This document shows positions 53,746-62,400 of a DNA stretch of 64,000 nt, one piece after another. The DNA lies in assembly GCA_017550445.1 (NCBI GenBank), contig JAFZOV010000042.1, positions 21,304-85,303 of the forward strand, written 5' to 3'. Made by a program: the position numbers and the translations under genes. The stretch comes from Fibrobacter sp. (GTDB lineage: Bacteria; Fibrobacterota; Fibrobacteria; Fibrobacterales; Fibrobacteraceae). The notes beneath the pieces were generated by a model, which made no database searches, was not told where the DNA came from, and saw only the letters and a list, made by a program, of their open reading frames with translations. Every line of letters begins with the position of its first letter. Position 1 is the stretch's first letter.

Positions 53746-54390
53746 ATGAGATTCACGATTATTGGATTGTTCTTTGCCGTAGCAATGGCAAATGCCACCT
53801 CGGTCTGGGAACGCTCCCCCTGGGACAATTCCCCGATGAAAAGTAAGCAGGGATCCGCGCCACAAGCCGTTCGCGAAAACCAGGCAACCGAAGAAATCAA
53901 GGGCGATCCAAACACCTTTGTCGACACGCGCGACCACCAGCTATACAAAACTGTTACGGTATACGGAATGACATGGTTGGCCGAAAACCTGAATTATGAA
54001 TCAGGCCAAAGCTCCTGCTACAACAATAATCCCCATTGCAAAAACAACGGACGCCTTTACACTTGGCATTACGCACAAAGAGCCTGCCCCCCAGGCACTA
54101 GACTTCCAACCGTTGAAGACTGGGAAAAAGCTCTAGAATCCAGCAACTTTGAAAAGACCCTGACCATGACCGGTTATCGTTTCTTTAACGGCGGGTTTTA
54201 CGATTTTGGCAATACAGGAGCCTATTGGGCAGCCGAAGAAAAAGAGGACTATGCCGGATACGCCTACTTTTTCAAATACAAGTTCGGCAGCTGGAAAAAA
54301 GAGGCCTTTTACAAGGAACAGGCCAATTCTATCCGTTGCATTGTAGAGGGTTCCAAAACATCGGGCTCCCATACATGGGGCGACCAATAA
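53746..54390 (+). CDS. TIGR02145 domain secreted protein between trkH and trkA
   Basis: 214 aa from ATG 53746 (GGAG 5 nt upstream); an earlier ATG at 53728 is not favoured. Signal peptide about 1-16 (AMANAT). The Fibrobacter major paralogous domain (about 65-205) has YKTVTVYGMTWLAENLNY, NNGRLYTWHYAQRACPPGTRLP, GAYWAAEEKE and the closing SIRCIVEG. It lacks the Ser linker and lipobox of the paralog at 43192. It lies 24 nt after trkH and 13 nt before trkA, so it is probably part of the K+ operon although its role is unknown. Confidence 0.87.
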   Translation: MRFTIIGLFFAVAMANATSVWERSPWDNSPMKSKQGSAPQAVRENQATEEIKGDPNTFVDTRDHQLYKTVTVYGMTWLAENLNYESGQSSCYNNNPHCKNNGRLYTWHYAQRACPPGTRLPTVEDWEKALESSNFEKTLTMTGYRFFNGGFYDFGNTGAYWAAEEKEDYAGYAYFFKYKFGSWKKEAFYKEQANSIRCIVEGSKTSGSHTWGDQ

Positions 54391-54403
54391 CTATCTTTTA
54401 CCC

Positions 54404-55060
54404 ATGGCTTCTAAACAATTTGTAGTGATAGGACTGGGTAACACGGGCTACTTTTTGGCCCGCCACTTGACCGCGCTCGGACACGATGTGATGGTCGTAG
54501 ACCCCAGCCCCGAAAAAATCCAGGACATTTCTAACCAGGTGGCTCAGGCCGTGGTTGCCGACGGCACCCGCAAGAAGCAGCTACAGTCGCTCCCGCTTTC
54601 CAAGGTGGACAGCGTCATCTGCTGCATTGGCGAAGACCTTCAGGCCTCGCTCCTTACGGTCCTGAACCTCAAGGAACTGGGCGTCAAGCACATTATCGCC
54701 AAGTCCAGTAGCCCGGCTCACACCATTATTTTGGAAAAACTCGGCGTGGCAGACATCTTCCACCCGGAACGCGACATGGCCATTTCGCTGGCAGAACGCC
54801 TTAACCGCCCGAACATGCTCGACTACCTGCCGTTCATGGAAGGCTTCTCCATCGTCGAAATCGCCTGCCCCGACGCATTCCTCGGCAAGACCCTCAAGGA
54901 CTTGTCCCTTACCCACAAGTACGGCATCCAGGTAATCGCCATCCGCGACCCGCTGGAACGCACGCCTAAGATCGGTAACATCGCCGACTACGTACTCAAA
55001 GAAAACGACGTGCTGTTCGTGATTGGCCCCAACGAGGCCCTAGATAAGCTCAAGGCCTAG
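54404..55060 (+). CDS. trkA: Trk/Ktr system NAD-binding regulator
   Basis: 218 aa, cytoplasmic. The RCK_N Rossmann domain starts KQFVVIGLGNTGYFLA (GxGxxG) and continues VVDPSPEKI and VADGTRK; the RCK_C domain is about 140-218 (FLGKTLKDLSLTHKYGIQV). It gates TrkH by nucleotide binding. A single RCK pair and length make it closer to KtrA or CglK than to the double-domain E. coli TrkA. TATCTT lies 6 nt before ATG, so it may also have its own promoter. A clear terminator follows. Confidence 0.92.
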   Translation: MASKQFVVIGLGNTGYFLARHLTALGHDVMVVDPSPEKIQDISNQVAQAVVADGTRKKQLQSLPLSKVDSVICCIGEDLQASLLTVLNLKELGVKHIIAKSSSPAHTIILEKLGVADIFHPERDMAISLAERLNRPNMLDYLPFMEGFSIVEIACPDAFLGKTLKDLSLTHKYGIQVIAIRDPLERTPKIGNIADYVLKENDVLFVIGPNEALDKLKA

Positions 55061-55083
55061 TCTTGCAAAGAACAGAAAATTTT

Positions 55084-55114
55084 AAAGCCGGCGAAATTTT
55101 CGTCGGCTTTTCTA
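55084..55114 (+). terminator. Rho-independent terminator after trkA
   Basis: AAAGCCGGCGAAA and TTTCGTCGGCTTT form a stem followed by TCT. It lies 24 nt after the trkA stop. Confidence 0.8.
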
Positions 55115-55135
55115 CTTGATTTCGTTTTGAACAAA

Positions 55136-55723
55136 CTAGAAAACAGGCTTGTTGGAAGTGGCGCGTTCCGTAGTGCGTCCCGAGCCCGTAGTCTTTTCTG
55201 AGGCGAGCTTGCGGTGCGTTACGGCTCCCACAGCAAAATAGCGGCCATCTTTTTGGACCAGACCCGTATAAATATTCAGGACCTTCTGGGAAAACCACTG
55301 CTGGTACAGGTTCAAAATGCTTTCTTTTAGGGAAGAAGTTTCGTCAATCGCGGGGTTGCCCGAGGGCTTGCCGTACTTGAGCGTAAACTGTTCAGACATG
55401 TATGCCACAGCTTCGAAAGACTTGTTCAAACGGGCGCGTTCTACACGGCCTGTGCGAATTTCGAAGGAATAGAACTTGTCATTCTTGTTAAAAATAAAGT
55501 CAACCTGGACCGGCAGTTCACCGAACATAAAAACGGGAATGACGACGCGTTCGCCCTCACCACTTTGACCATAGGGCTCATAACCGAGCTTCATCACCTC
55601 TTCAATGACGGTCTCGCGGGAGGCACCGAAGGGAATACCCGCAAAGTCATTATAACGCTGGGCGGCCGCTTCCAGAGAAAGCAGCAAAGTCAAAATCGTT
55701 ATAATAAATCCAAAGTGTTTCAC
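55136..55723 (-). CDS. Secreted hypothetical protein
   Basis: 195 aa from GTG 55723 (AGGAG 7 nt upstream). The signal peptide is 1-22 (LEAAAQR). The mature part begins YNDFAGIPFGASRETVIEEV, similar in type to small periplasmic proteins with a FxGIPFGxS motif, and continues VQVDFIFNKNDKFYSFEIRT. It ends in a Lys/Ser/Thr-rich tail. I do not recognise the family and assign no function. Convergent with trkA, with a terminator between. Confidence 0.65.
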   Translation of the reverse strand: MKHFGFIITILTLLLSLEAAAQRYNDFAGIPFGASRETVIEEVMKLGYEPYGQSGEGERVVIPVFMFGELPVQVDFIFNKNDKFYSFEIRTGRVERARLNKSFEAVAYMSEQFTLKYGKPSGNPAIDETSSLKESILNLYQQWFSQKVLNIYTGLVQKDGRYFAVGAVTHRKLASEKTTGSGRTTERATSNKPVF

Positions 55724-55828
55724 AGGATTCTCCTAGAATCTTTGTAAAAGATAGTAAACTTTGCCATGTTGGTAAGTCCTTATCTGATATTTTCTTAGAA
55801 AAAACGCCGATTATCTATATTTTGACTC

Positions 55829-56911
55829 ATGGCAAGCACTTTTGGCAAAATTTTTAGCGTTACTACCTGGGGCGAATCCCATGGTCCGGCAGTCGGCTCG
55901 GTCCTGGACGGATGCCCCGCAGGCCTCGAAATCACCGAAGAAGAAATCCAGACGGAACTCAACCGCCGCCGCCCCGGACAAGGCAAAATGACCACTGCCC
56001 GCGACGAAAAGGACCAGGTCAAAATCCTTTCGGGCGTTTTCGAAGGCAAGACTACCGGCACTCCGATTTCATTCGCCGTCTTTAACGAAGACCAGCGCAG
56101 TCATGACTATGCTGAAATCCAGAAGTGGTATCGCCCGGGCCATGCAGACCTGTGCTACGACCTCAAGTACGGGTTCAGGGACTATCGCGGCGGCGGGCGC
56201 AGCTCTGCCCGTGAAACCATCGGACGCGTTGCTGCAGGCGCTGTTGCCAAGAAACTTTTGAAACAGGTGAACGGCACCGAAATCATCGCCTGGGTAAACT
56301 CCATCGGTGAAGTCGATTGTGGCCCGCTCGACCTGAACAACCTCACGCTCGAACAGATCGAGGCCTCGCCCGTGCGCTGTCCCGACCTGGACGCCAGCGC
56401 CAAGATGGAACAAGCCGTACTCGATGCCCGTGCAAACGGAGACAGCATCGGCGGCACCGTATGCCTTTTGGTCAAGAATCCACCAGTCGCTTTGGGTGAA
56501 CCGGTATTCGACCGTCTAGACGCCCTGCTCGCCCAGGCCATGCTCAGCATTCCCGCCTGCAAGGGCTTCGAAATCGGAAGCGGCTTTGCCTCGGCTCGCA
56601 TGCACGGCAGCAAACACAACGATGAACTCTACTTTGACGGCCACGCCTACCACACCCGCACCAACAACGCGGGCGGCTCTTTAGGCGGCATCAGCAACGG
56701 TGAACCCATCTACTGCCGCATGGCATTCAAGCCCACCGCCACCATTTCGCAGGAACAGAAGACTGCTGGTCGCGGTGGCGAAAACGGAACACTCGCCGCC
56801 CGCGGTCGCCACGACCCCTGCGTCGCCGTACGTGCTCCGGTGATTGTGGAAAGCATGGCCGCCCTCGTACTCGCCGACCTGTTCTTGCTGCAAAAGCGAC
56901 ATTGCCTCTAG
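55829..56911 (+). CDS. aroC: Chorismate synthase
   Basis: 360 aa. Last step of the shikimate pathway: EPSP to chorismate, with reduced FMN. Signatures: TTWGESHGPAVG, RPGHADLCYDLKYG (RPGHAD), RGGGRSSARETIGRVAAGA, NAGGSLGGISNG, and AARGRHDPCVAVRAPVI. Complete and of normal length. TATATT is 7 nt before ATG, with no ribosome site, so leaderless. The stop codon TAG is the start of a snap-back repeat arm (56909-56992). Stands alone. Confidence 0.97.
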   Translation: MASTFGKIFSVTTWGESHGPAVGSVLDGCPAGLEITEEEIQTELNRRRPGQGKMTTARDEKDQVKILSGVFEGKTTGTPISFAVFNEDQRSHDYAEIQKWYRPGHADLCYDLKYGFRDYRGGGRSSARETIGRVAAGAVAKKLLKQVNGTEIIAWVNSIGEVDCGPLDLNNLTLEQIEASPVRCPDLDASAKMEQAVLDARANGDSIGGTVCLLVKNPPVALGEPVFDRLDALLAQAMLSIPACKGFEIGSGFASARMHGSKHNDELYFDGHAYHTRTNNAGGSLGGISNGEPIYCRMAFKPTATISQEQKTAGRGGENGTLAARGRHDPCVAVRAPVIVESMAALVLADLFLLQKRHCL

Positions 56912-56992
56912 TAGGCAGTTTGCAGTCTGCAGAACTTAGTCTATAGTTGAGTTATCCCCTTTGGGGAGAAGCGAACTAAGCTCTGCCTACTA
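56909..56992. repeat. Snap-back repeat containing the aroC stop codon
   Basis: TAGTAGGCAG (56909) pairs with CTGCCTACTA (56983). Inside, CTTAGT (56935) pairs with ACTAAG (56975) around CCCC-TTT-GGGG (56956-56966). Architecture like 23281-23408, 24526-24600 and 31066-31160. Confidence 0.75.
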
Positions 56993-57005
56993 CATTACAA
57001 GTTTC

Positions 57006-57902
57006 ATGTTTCGTTTCTTTCTTTACATAGCCGCCTTCATCTACCGCGCCGTATACAAATTACATCACGCGCTCCGCCTTCGGCCGGGCGCGCCTCTTGA
57101 ACATTCCAAGCTGATTGTAATCGGCAGTTACCGCACCGGTGGTGCAGGAAAGACGCCTTTCTGCATCTGGCTTTGTAAACACTACGCCGCTCTTGGCAAA
57201 AGAGTTGCGCTCCTTACCCACGAATACGCCTTCGACGAAACAGCGATGCTCCGCCAGATATTTTCGGACAACGAAAACGTCAAAGTCTTTGCAACCCGCA
57301 ACCGCTACCGCCTGGCCCATGAACTCGACAAGTCTCGCATGTTAGATTTTATCGTATGCGATGACGGTTTCGAAGATTCCCGTCTAGTCAATGCATTCAC
57401 ATTTATTTTATCGTGGGAGTCCGCGCCGACAAAGATTTCGGAACTTTGGCCCTGCGGTAAAATGCGCAGCCTCGCCAAAGATCACACAGACAAGCCATCG
57501 ACCACAATCGCACTAAAGTGCTTTGGCGACAATCCCGACATCCAGTTCGTTATAGACAAAGTATCGCACATTGCTGCAGGCACGGATATTCGCAACAGCG
57601 CCGACAGTTCACTCAAAGCAAACATTGTATGCGGAATCGGAGACCCGGAACGATTCTGCAAAGACATTCTGAATTTCGGAATCGATATCACGCAGACCTA
57701 CTTTTTCAAAGACCACAGCAAGACGTTCTCCGCAAAATTTGAGCAAATTCTTCATAACTTTCCGCAAGACACCTTTGTTATCAGCGAGAAAGACGCAGCC
57801 CGGCTTCCTACTGAATTTATCCCCAAAAACGTAAATTGCCGAATTTACGTCGCCAAACAAGCTATAAAAGTTTCTCCTGAAACACTTCAAAAGCTCCCTT
57901 AA
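57006..57902 (+). CDS. lpxK: Tetraacyldisaccharide 4'-kinase
   Basis: 298 aa from ATG 57006. An upstream TTG lies inside the repeat and is unlikely. Phosphorylates the 4' position of the lipid A disaccharide at the inner membrane. N-terminal helix (FFLYIAAFIYRAVYKLHHAL), Walker A-like SYRTGGAGKTPF, then VCDDGFEDSRL (DGxQ-type region) and the later VISEKDAARLP. Length is near the shorter end of the family. TACATT is 9 nt upstream. With lpxA at 22500 it supports a lipid A pathway. Confidence 0.88.
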   Translation: MFRFFLYIAAFIYRAVYKLHHALRLRPGAPLEHSKLIVIGSYRTGGAGKTPFCIWLCKHYAALGKRVALLTHEYAFDETAMLRQIFSDNENVKVFATRNRYRLAHELDKSRMLDFIVCDDGFEDSRLVNAFTFILSWESAPTKISELWPCGKMRSLAKDHTDKPSTTIALKCFGDNPDIQFVIDKVSHIAAGTDIRNSADSSLKANIVCGIGDPERFCKDILNFGIDITQTYFFKDHSKTFSAKFEQILHNFPQDTFVISEKDAARLPTEFIPKNVNCRIYVAKQAIKVSPETLQKLP

Positions 57903-57965
57903 AAAAATTACCTATTTAAAATTCCTTCATCAGTTTTTATATTTCTGAAAAAGAAGGAAGAAATC

Positions 57966-59432
57966 ATGACTCTCACCTCCCGTATCCAGAACTTGATGCA
58001 GGCACTTTGCCAGGAATTCCCTGAAAGGCAAGACAGACTCCAGCTGGGGTTCCTTGCAGCCATCAACAACGAGTCCTTTTATCTGTATGGACGTTCCGGT
58101 TCGGGCAAGAACTTCATGATTGGCCGGCTGCTTTCGGCATTCAAAAAAACGCGACCTCTCAAAATCGGAACGCACCAGCAAGAACGCCTGGCAAATTTCG
58201 AAGACTACGACTTTATCTGGTTCAAGGATTTCAATCCTATCGACGACATCACCAAAGATAATGTCCGCCACGCCCTTCAAGACAGAAAGCAATCGACTCT
58301 CATTCTCAGTAGCGATGTCAGACCCGAAAACGCCATGGGCCGCGCCGATATTGCCGATGACATCACCCTGACCATTTACATGCCCGATAATCTTTCTTCG
58401 GACGCCCTGTGCACATTGCTCCAGAACTACAAGCTTTACGACAGCTTCAAGGTTCCTGAAGAATACACCATTTCAGAAGAAGAAAAAAAGGCTTGGGCCG
58501 AAGAAATCAAGAAGGTGACCCTTTCTCCGGACACCATGGCCATTATCGGAAAGCTTTCAGAACTCTGCATCCAGAACGCCATTTACGTTCCCATCAGCAA
58601 GTGGCTTTCCCTGGCAAACATCGCCCGCACCATCGCGTTCTTTAACGGGCGCAGCGAAACGAATTTCTCCGACACGTTGTTCCTCGGCACTCCGATATGG
58701 GGCCGTTCTACATCGAACAACGCCATTACAGAAAGCTTCAACAACATTGTCAAATCAGTCTTGCTCAAGGATTTGGCAACCGTTGTAGAATCCACGTATG
58801 ACGCCCAAGCACTTTATCGTAAAGTCAAGGGACTGCTGAACAGTTCTAATAATTTGTACGAAACCAAGGAATTCAACGGAGAACCCTGCATCAGCTACCG
58901 CATTACCATTGCAGGCGAACAGGTTCCTCTGTACGTGCCGCTCCACTATGTTGAATCCGACGAAGATTTCAACCCCTATAACGAACTTCGTCAAATCGAG
59001 AAGCACGTACGTTGCAATTACCATGGAACCTCCAGCTGCACCATTTCTATCGATTCAGCGGTCAAGGGAGTGGGGCTCCGCAATAACAATTCCAGAAACG
59101 GCAACTCCTCCACCGGCAAGTTCGAAGATTTCGCAACGCTGCCCACATACATTCTTCGCGAAAATGACCCCGAAGTGGCCAAGAAAAAACGAACCGAACT
59201 GGAAGCCAGCCAGAAAGAAGCCCAGGCGCAAATGGAACAGCAGGCAAAAATTCTGCGCTCGCTACGCGACCTTTACCAGTCCAACAAGACATTCCGCAAT
59301 GACCTGTTCTGCAACCTTGAAAACTTCGACAAGATCCAGGGTGACTTGAGCGATATTTTCAACACGATCAATGGCGTTGCGACCAAGCTAAAAGAAACGC
59401 TCGAACTGTACAATACGACAGCCCGAGCCTAA
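57966..59432 (+). CDS. RavA-like AAA+ protein with degenerate ATPase site
   Basis: 488 aa, close to E. coli RavA (498). Similar to RavA in the N-terminal core (LQLGFLAAINNESFYLYG; GRSGSGKN at 42-49) and strongly in the lid region (YTISEEEKKAWAEEIKKVTL, then YVPISKWLSLANIARTIAFF, FNGRSETNF). The Walker A ends KN instead of KS/T. Walker B reads FIWFKDFN, keeping Asp88 but not the catalytic Glu, and sensor 1 is LILSSD, not SN. The segment between Walker A and B is much shorter than in RavA. A C-terminal coiled coil (about 395-440) follows. ATP hydrolysis is doubtful. No viaA partner is adjacent. Confidence 0.65.
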   Translation: MTLTSRIQNLMQALCQEFPERQDRLQLGFLAAINNESFYLYGRSGSGKNFMIGRLLSAFKKTRPLKIGTHQQERLANFEDYDFIWFKDFNPIDDITKDNVRHALQDRKQSTLILSSDVRPENAMGRADIADDITLTIYMPDNLSSDALCTLLQNYKLYDSFKVPEEYTISEEEKKAWAEEIKKVTLSPDTMAIIGKLSELCIQNAIYVPISKWLSLANIARTIAFFNGRSETNFSDTLFLGTPIWGRSTSNNAITESFNNIVKSVLLKDLATVVESTYDAQALYRKVKGLLNSSNNLYETKEFNGEPCISYRITIAGEQVPLYVPLHYVESDEDFNPYNELRQIEKHVRCNYHGTSSCTISIDSAVKGVGLRNNNSRNGNSSTGKFEDFATLPTYILRENDPEVAKKKRTELEASQKEAQAQMEQQAKILRSLRDLYQSNKTFRNDLFCNLENFDKIQGDLSDIFNTINGVATKLKETLELYNTTARA

Positions 59433-59454
59433 TCCTTTAAAATTTAAAACAACA

Positions 59455-62400
59455 CTAAAGCTTTCTACCGCGGCGAATACCTATTGTATAGGTATCATCG
59501 CTGCTTCCGGCCTTTTCGCGGTCTTTCGTAATCTTTACCTTCATCTTAGTAATGTAGGCCCCAGTTCCCACGACACGGCCTCTCTCACTGCGTGCATTCC
59601 ATTCAAAGAACAAATTGCCAGGATTGTCATAGCAGTTAGACTGTTCCGGATTAGACGCGTTATAGAATACCGTTTTGTCGTTGCAGGCAATCGTCCCGCT
59701 AGCCTTGTTCACAAAGTTACCCAAATGCGAGAAATAGTAACCCTCCCACTTGATCCGTATTAGGGCAAGAGCCGAATCTTTATTCGCACCGCTAGGCAAA
59801 TCCATAAGCATCGTTGTAGCCAATTCGCCGATATTGTAACTCAGCAATAGGCCAGGCATACCGACACTGTCAATAATATCTTGCAGGGACTTGTTAGACG
59901 GAACCACCCTGGGAACAATCGGGTCTTTGTACGGCCATGCCTCAAGATTACGGGAAATTGTTACGACTCCTGGAGCCTTGATTTCAGTACGTTGTTCGCC
60001 CACAATGCGAACCTTGGGATTATTCACATGAGCGGCATTTCCGCTACGATCCTTCAATTCTCCCGGCAACAGTCTTACATAATCGCCTACTTCCGGAAGT
60101 GTCGTCTGCGCAGTCCGCTGGAAATACAAACGGAACACATTTCCCTTCGTATTCATGTCGAATTTTGCAATATAAAGCGAATCCATAAAACTTGCTGAAT
60201 CACGATAGAATACAAAAGCGGTCTTTCCGTCAATCGTATTGTCACCAGTGCCTTCGCTCAAGTTGATTGTCACAACGCTCAAATCATCGGACAACGGCTC
60301 AATCACGGCGCTCAGCACAATGGGAGCCACCTTGTCTTCAATGGATGTGTTCATCGAAAGCTTGACTTCTTCACCGGAATCCTCATCGATATAGGTATAA
60401 TGGTACAAAAGGGAACCCGAATAAATCTGGTCCGAAAGCCCGGTAAATACATCCTTGCGAAGACCATCCGGATTATAAAGGGTAATCACCGAATCCAGAA
60501 CCACGAGAGGCCATATATTTTCTTGGCCAGCAGTCGAATGGAATTCAGTACCGCCAAAGGACCACGAAATAGTATCGGGCACCACGTCATCGAACGGCTT
60601 GCTAAACGGCACAACTAGGCTGTCGGGAATACCGTCGCCATTCACGTCGTACATTTTAGCCCGCAGCGCAAAAGGCACCGGCGGTTCCTTGAAATGAATA
60701 TCCTTCCATACCAGGACGTTATTCACGCCATTACTTTCAATCGTAAAGAAAGCATCGACCATGGCAGAATCGCCCACCACATAGAAACTCACGTATCCCG
60801 TCGAGTCGGTAGAAATTGTTGTCACACGTTGATTGTCTTTATCCAGGAAGCTCAGCGGAAATTTTGTATTCAGGTTCAGTTCCTGCACACAATTTACATT
60901 GGCACCGGCGACCATTTCTCCACAAGGAGTCGTTCCAAAAAGAAGTGCAATCTTTATAGGTACCGTATCCGGATATGTCACATGAGCCAAAAGCGTATCA
61001 TTCTTGCCGCCATTCGTTCCCATCAAATCACCACGTAACGTATATCCCGCCGGATCGAAGTAGGCAGAATCTGTCACATGGAATACATCCACAAAGGCTA
61101 TATCGGGGAGAGGATATTCAGGCACCGTAAAGGTAATCACCTGGTATTGGCTTGGATCCGAAGCAAGCATGCAGTACAAAGCATACTTACCGGGGCTAAG
61201 CTGGCGAGAATTCACGAATGCGGAGGTATCGATAGAGATACCAGCCATGTTTTCACTAATGAAGATACCGCCATACTGAAGGCCCGTTCCAAGCGTCACC
61301 CCGTCAGCCGGAAGATTACCCCCCTTCAGAATGAATATGGATTGAGCCAATTGATCGCGAGCACTCTGCACACTGGATACATCGCAACTGATCGCCTTGT
61401 CAACCAGCAACTGGTGGAATTCATATTCCACAGAACCATCCACATTCTCCTTCATCTTGGAGAAATAAGTTCTCTGGGTCTGCAAATTGATCGACGTACG
61501 CATCTTGAAGTTCGAGCCCGTGGCATTACGTTCCGAGAAGAAAATATGGAACGGATATTCCACACCTTCGGTAAGACCGAGAGTATCCAGATCCACCGCG
61601 CCCTCAATAGGACTATGGCATCCACCAATGTCCACCACCAAGCGGTTATTGATATACACCCAGACATCATCGTCACCGCGGAACTCAAAGTACTGTCCCT
61701 TCACGTACTTGAACTGAGCGGAAACTTTCATGGAGAAACTGTAGTTATGTTTCTTGCCGCCAGCTGTCAACTGGTCGTCCCAGTCAAACTTCGGGTTCTT
61801 TACCGTCTTTGCAGAATCAAGGTATTCCAGGTCATCGATCGGGAAAAATCCACCATCTTCATGCGATTCCGAAATATCCGCTAGCCAGAAGCCCTCTTCG
61901 TCCAAAGTCAAATCGATATCACGGCAAACGGCATTGGTATATTCCTTGCCATTTGCATCTGTAGCAACAACCTGGGGCACAAACCATTTTTCAATTTCAT
62001 GGGCAGCGGAACATTTGCTCCATGGATACACCAAAGAATCAACACGGGCAGGGACACCATTGACCAATGTATCCTGAACCATGCCCGTCACCAAATTTTG
62101 ACAGCTCTTGTATTCAACAAGTGTGCCCGTAGAATCAAGAACCGTTACAGTAGTATATTCGTTTCCATCGTAAATACCGCCAAAATCCACATCCTGGCTA
62201 AAGTCTGTTACACGGTTATATGGATCCGAGCCCTCTTTTTTCACACCCTCACCGGCCCAGTCAAGCACCAGGGCAGAAATTTTCATGGAAGGGCACACAC
62301 CCAGCACTTTCGGGTACACGCTAGATATGCGGAACGGAATAGACGTAATCCACGCCGTATCGGTCTCTGCAAAAATGGAATCCAGATTGATCATCTCGCC

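Noticed and set aside
56961..57005. TTG-initiated extension of lpxK
   Set aside because: It lies inside the snap-back repeat. ATG 57006 gives the normal LpxK N-terminal helix.
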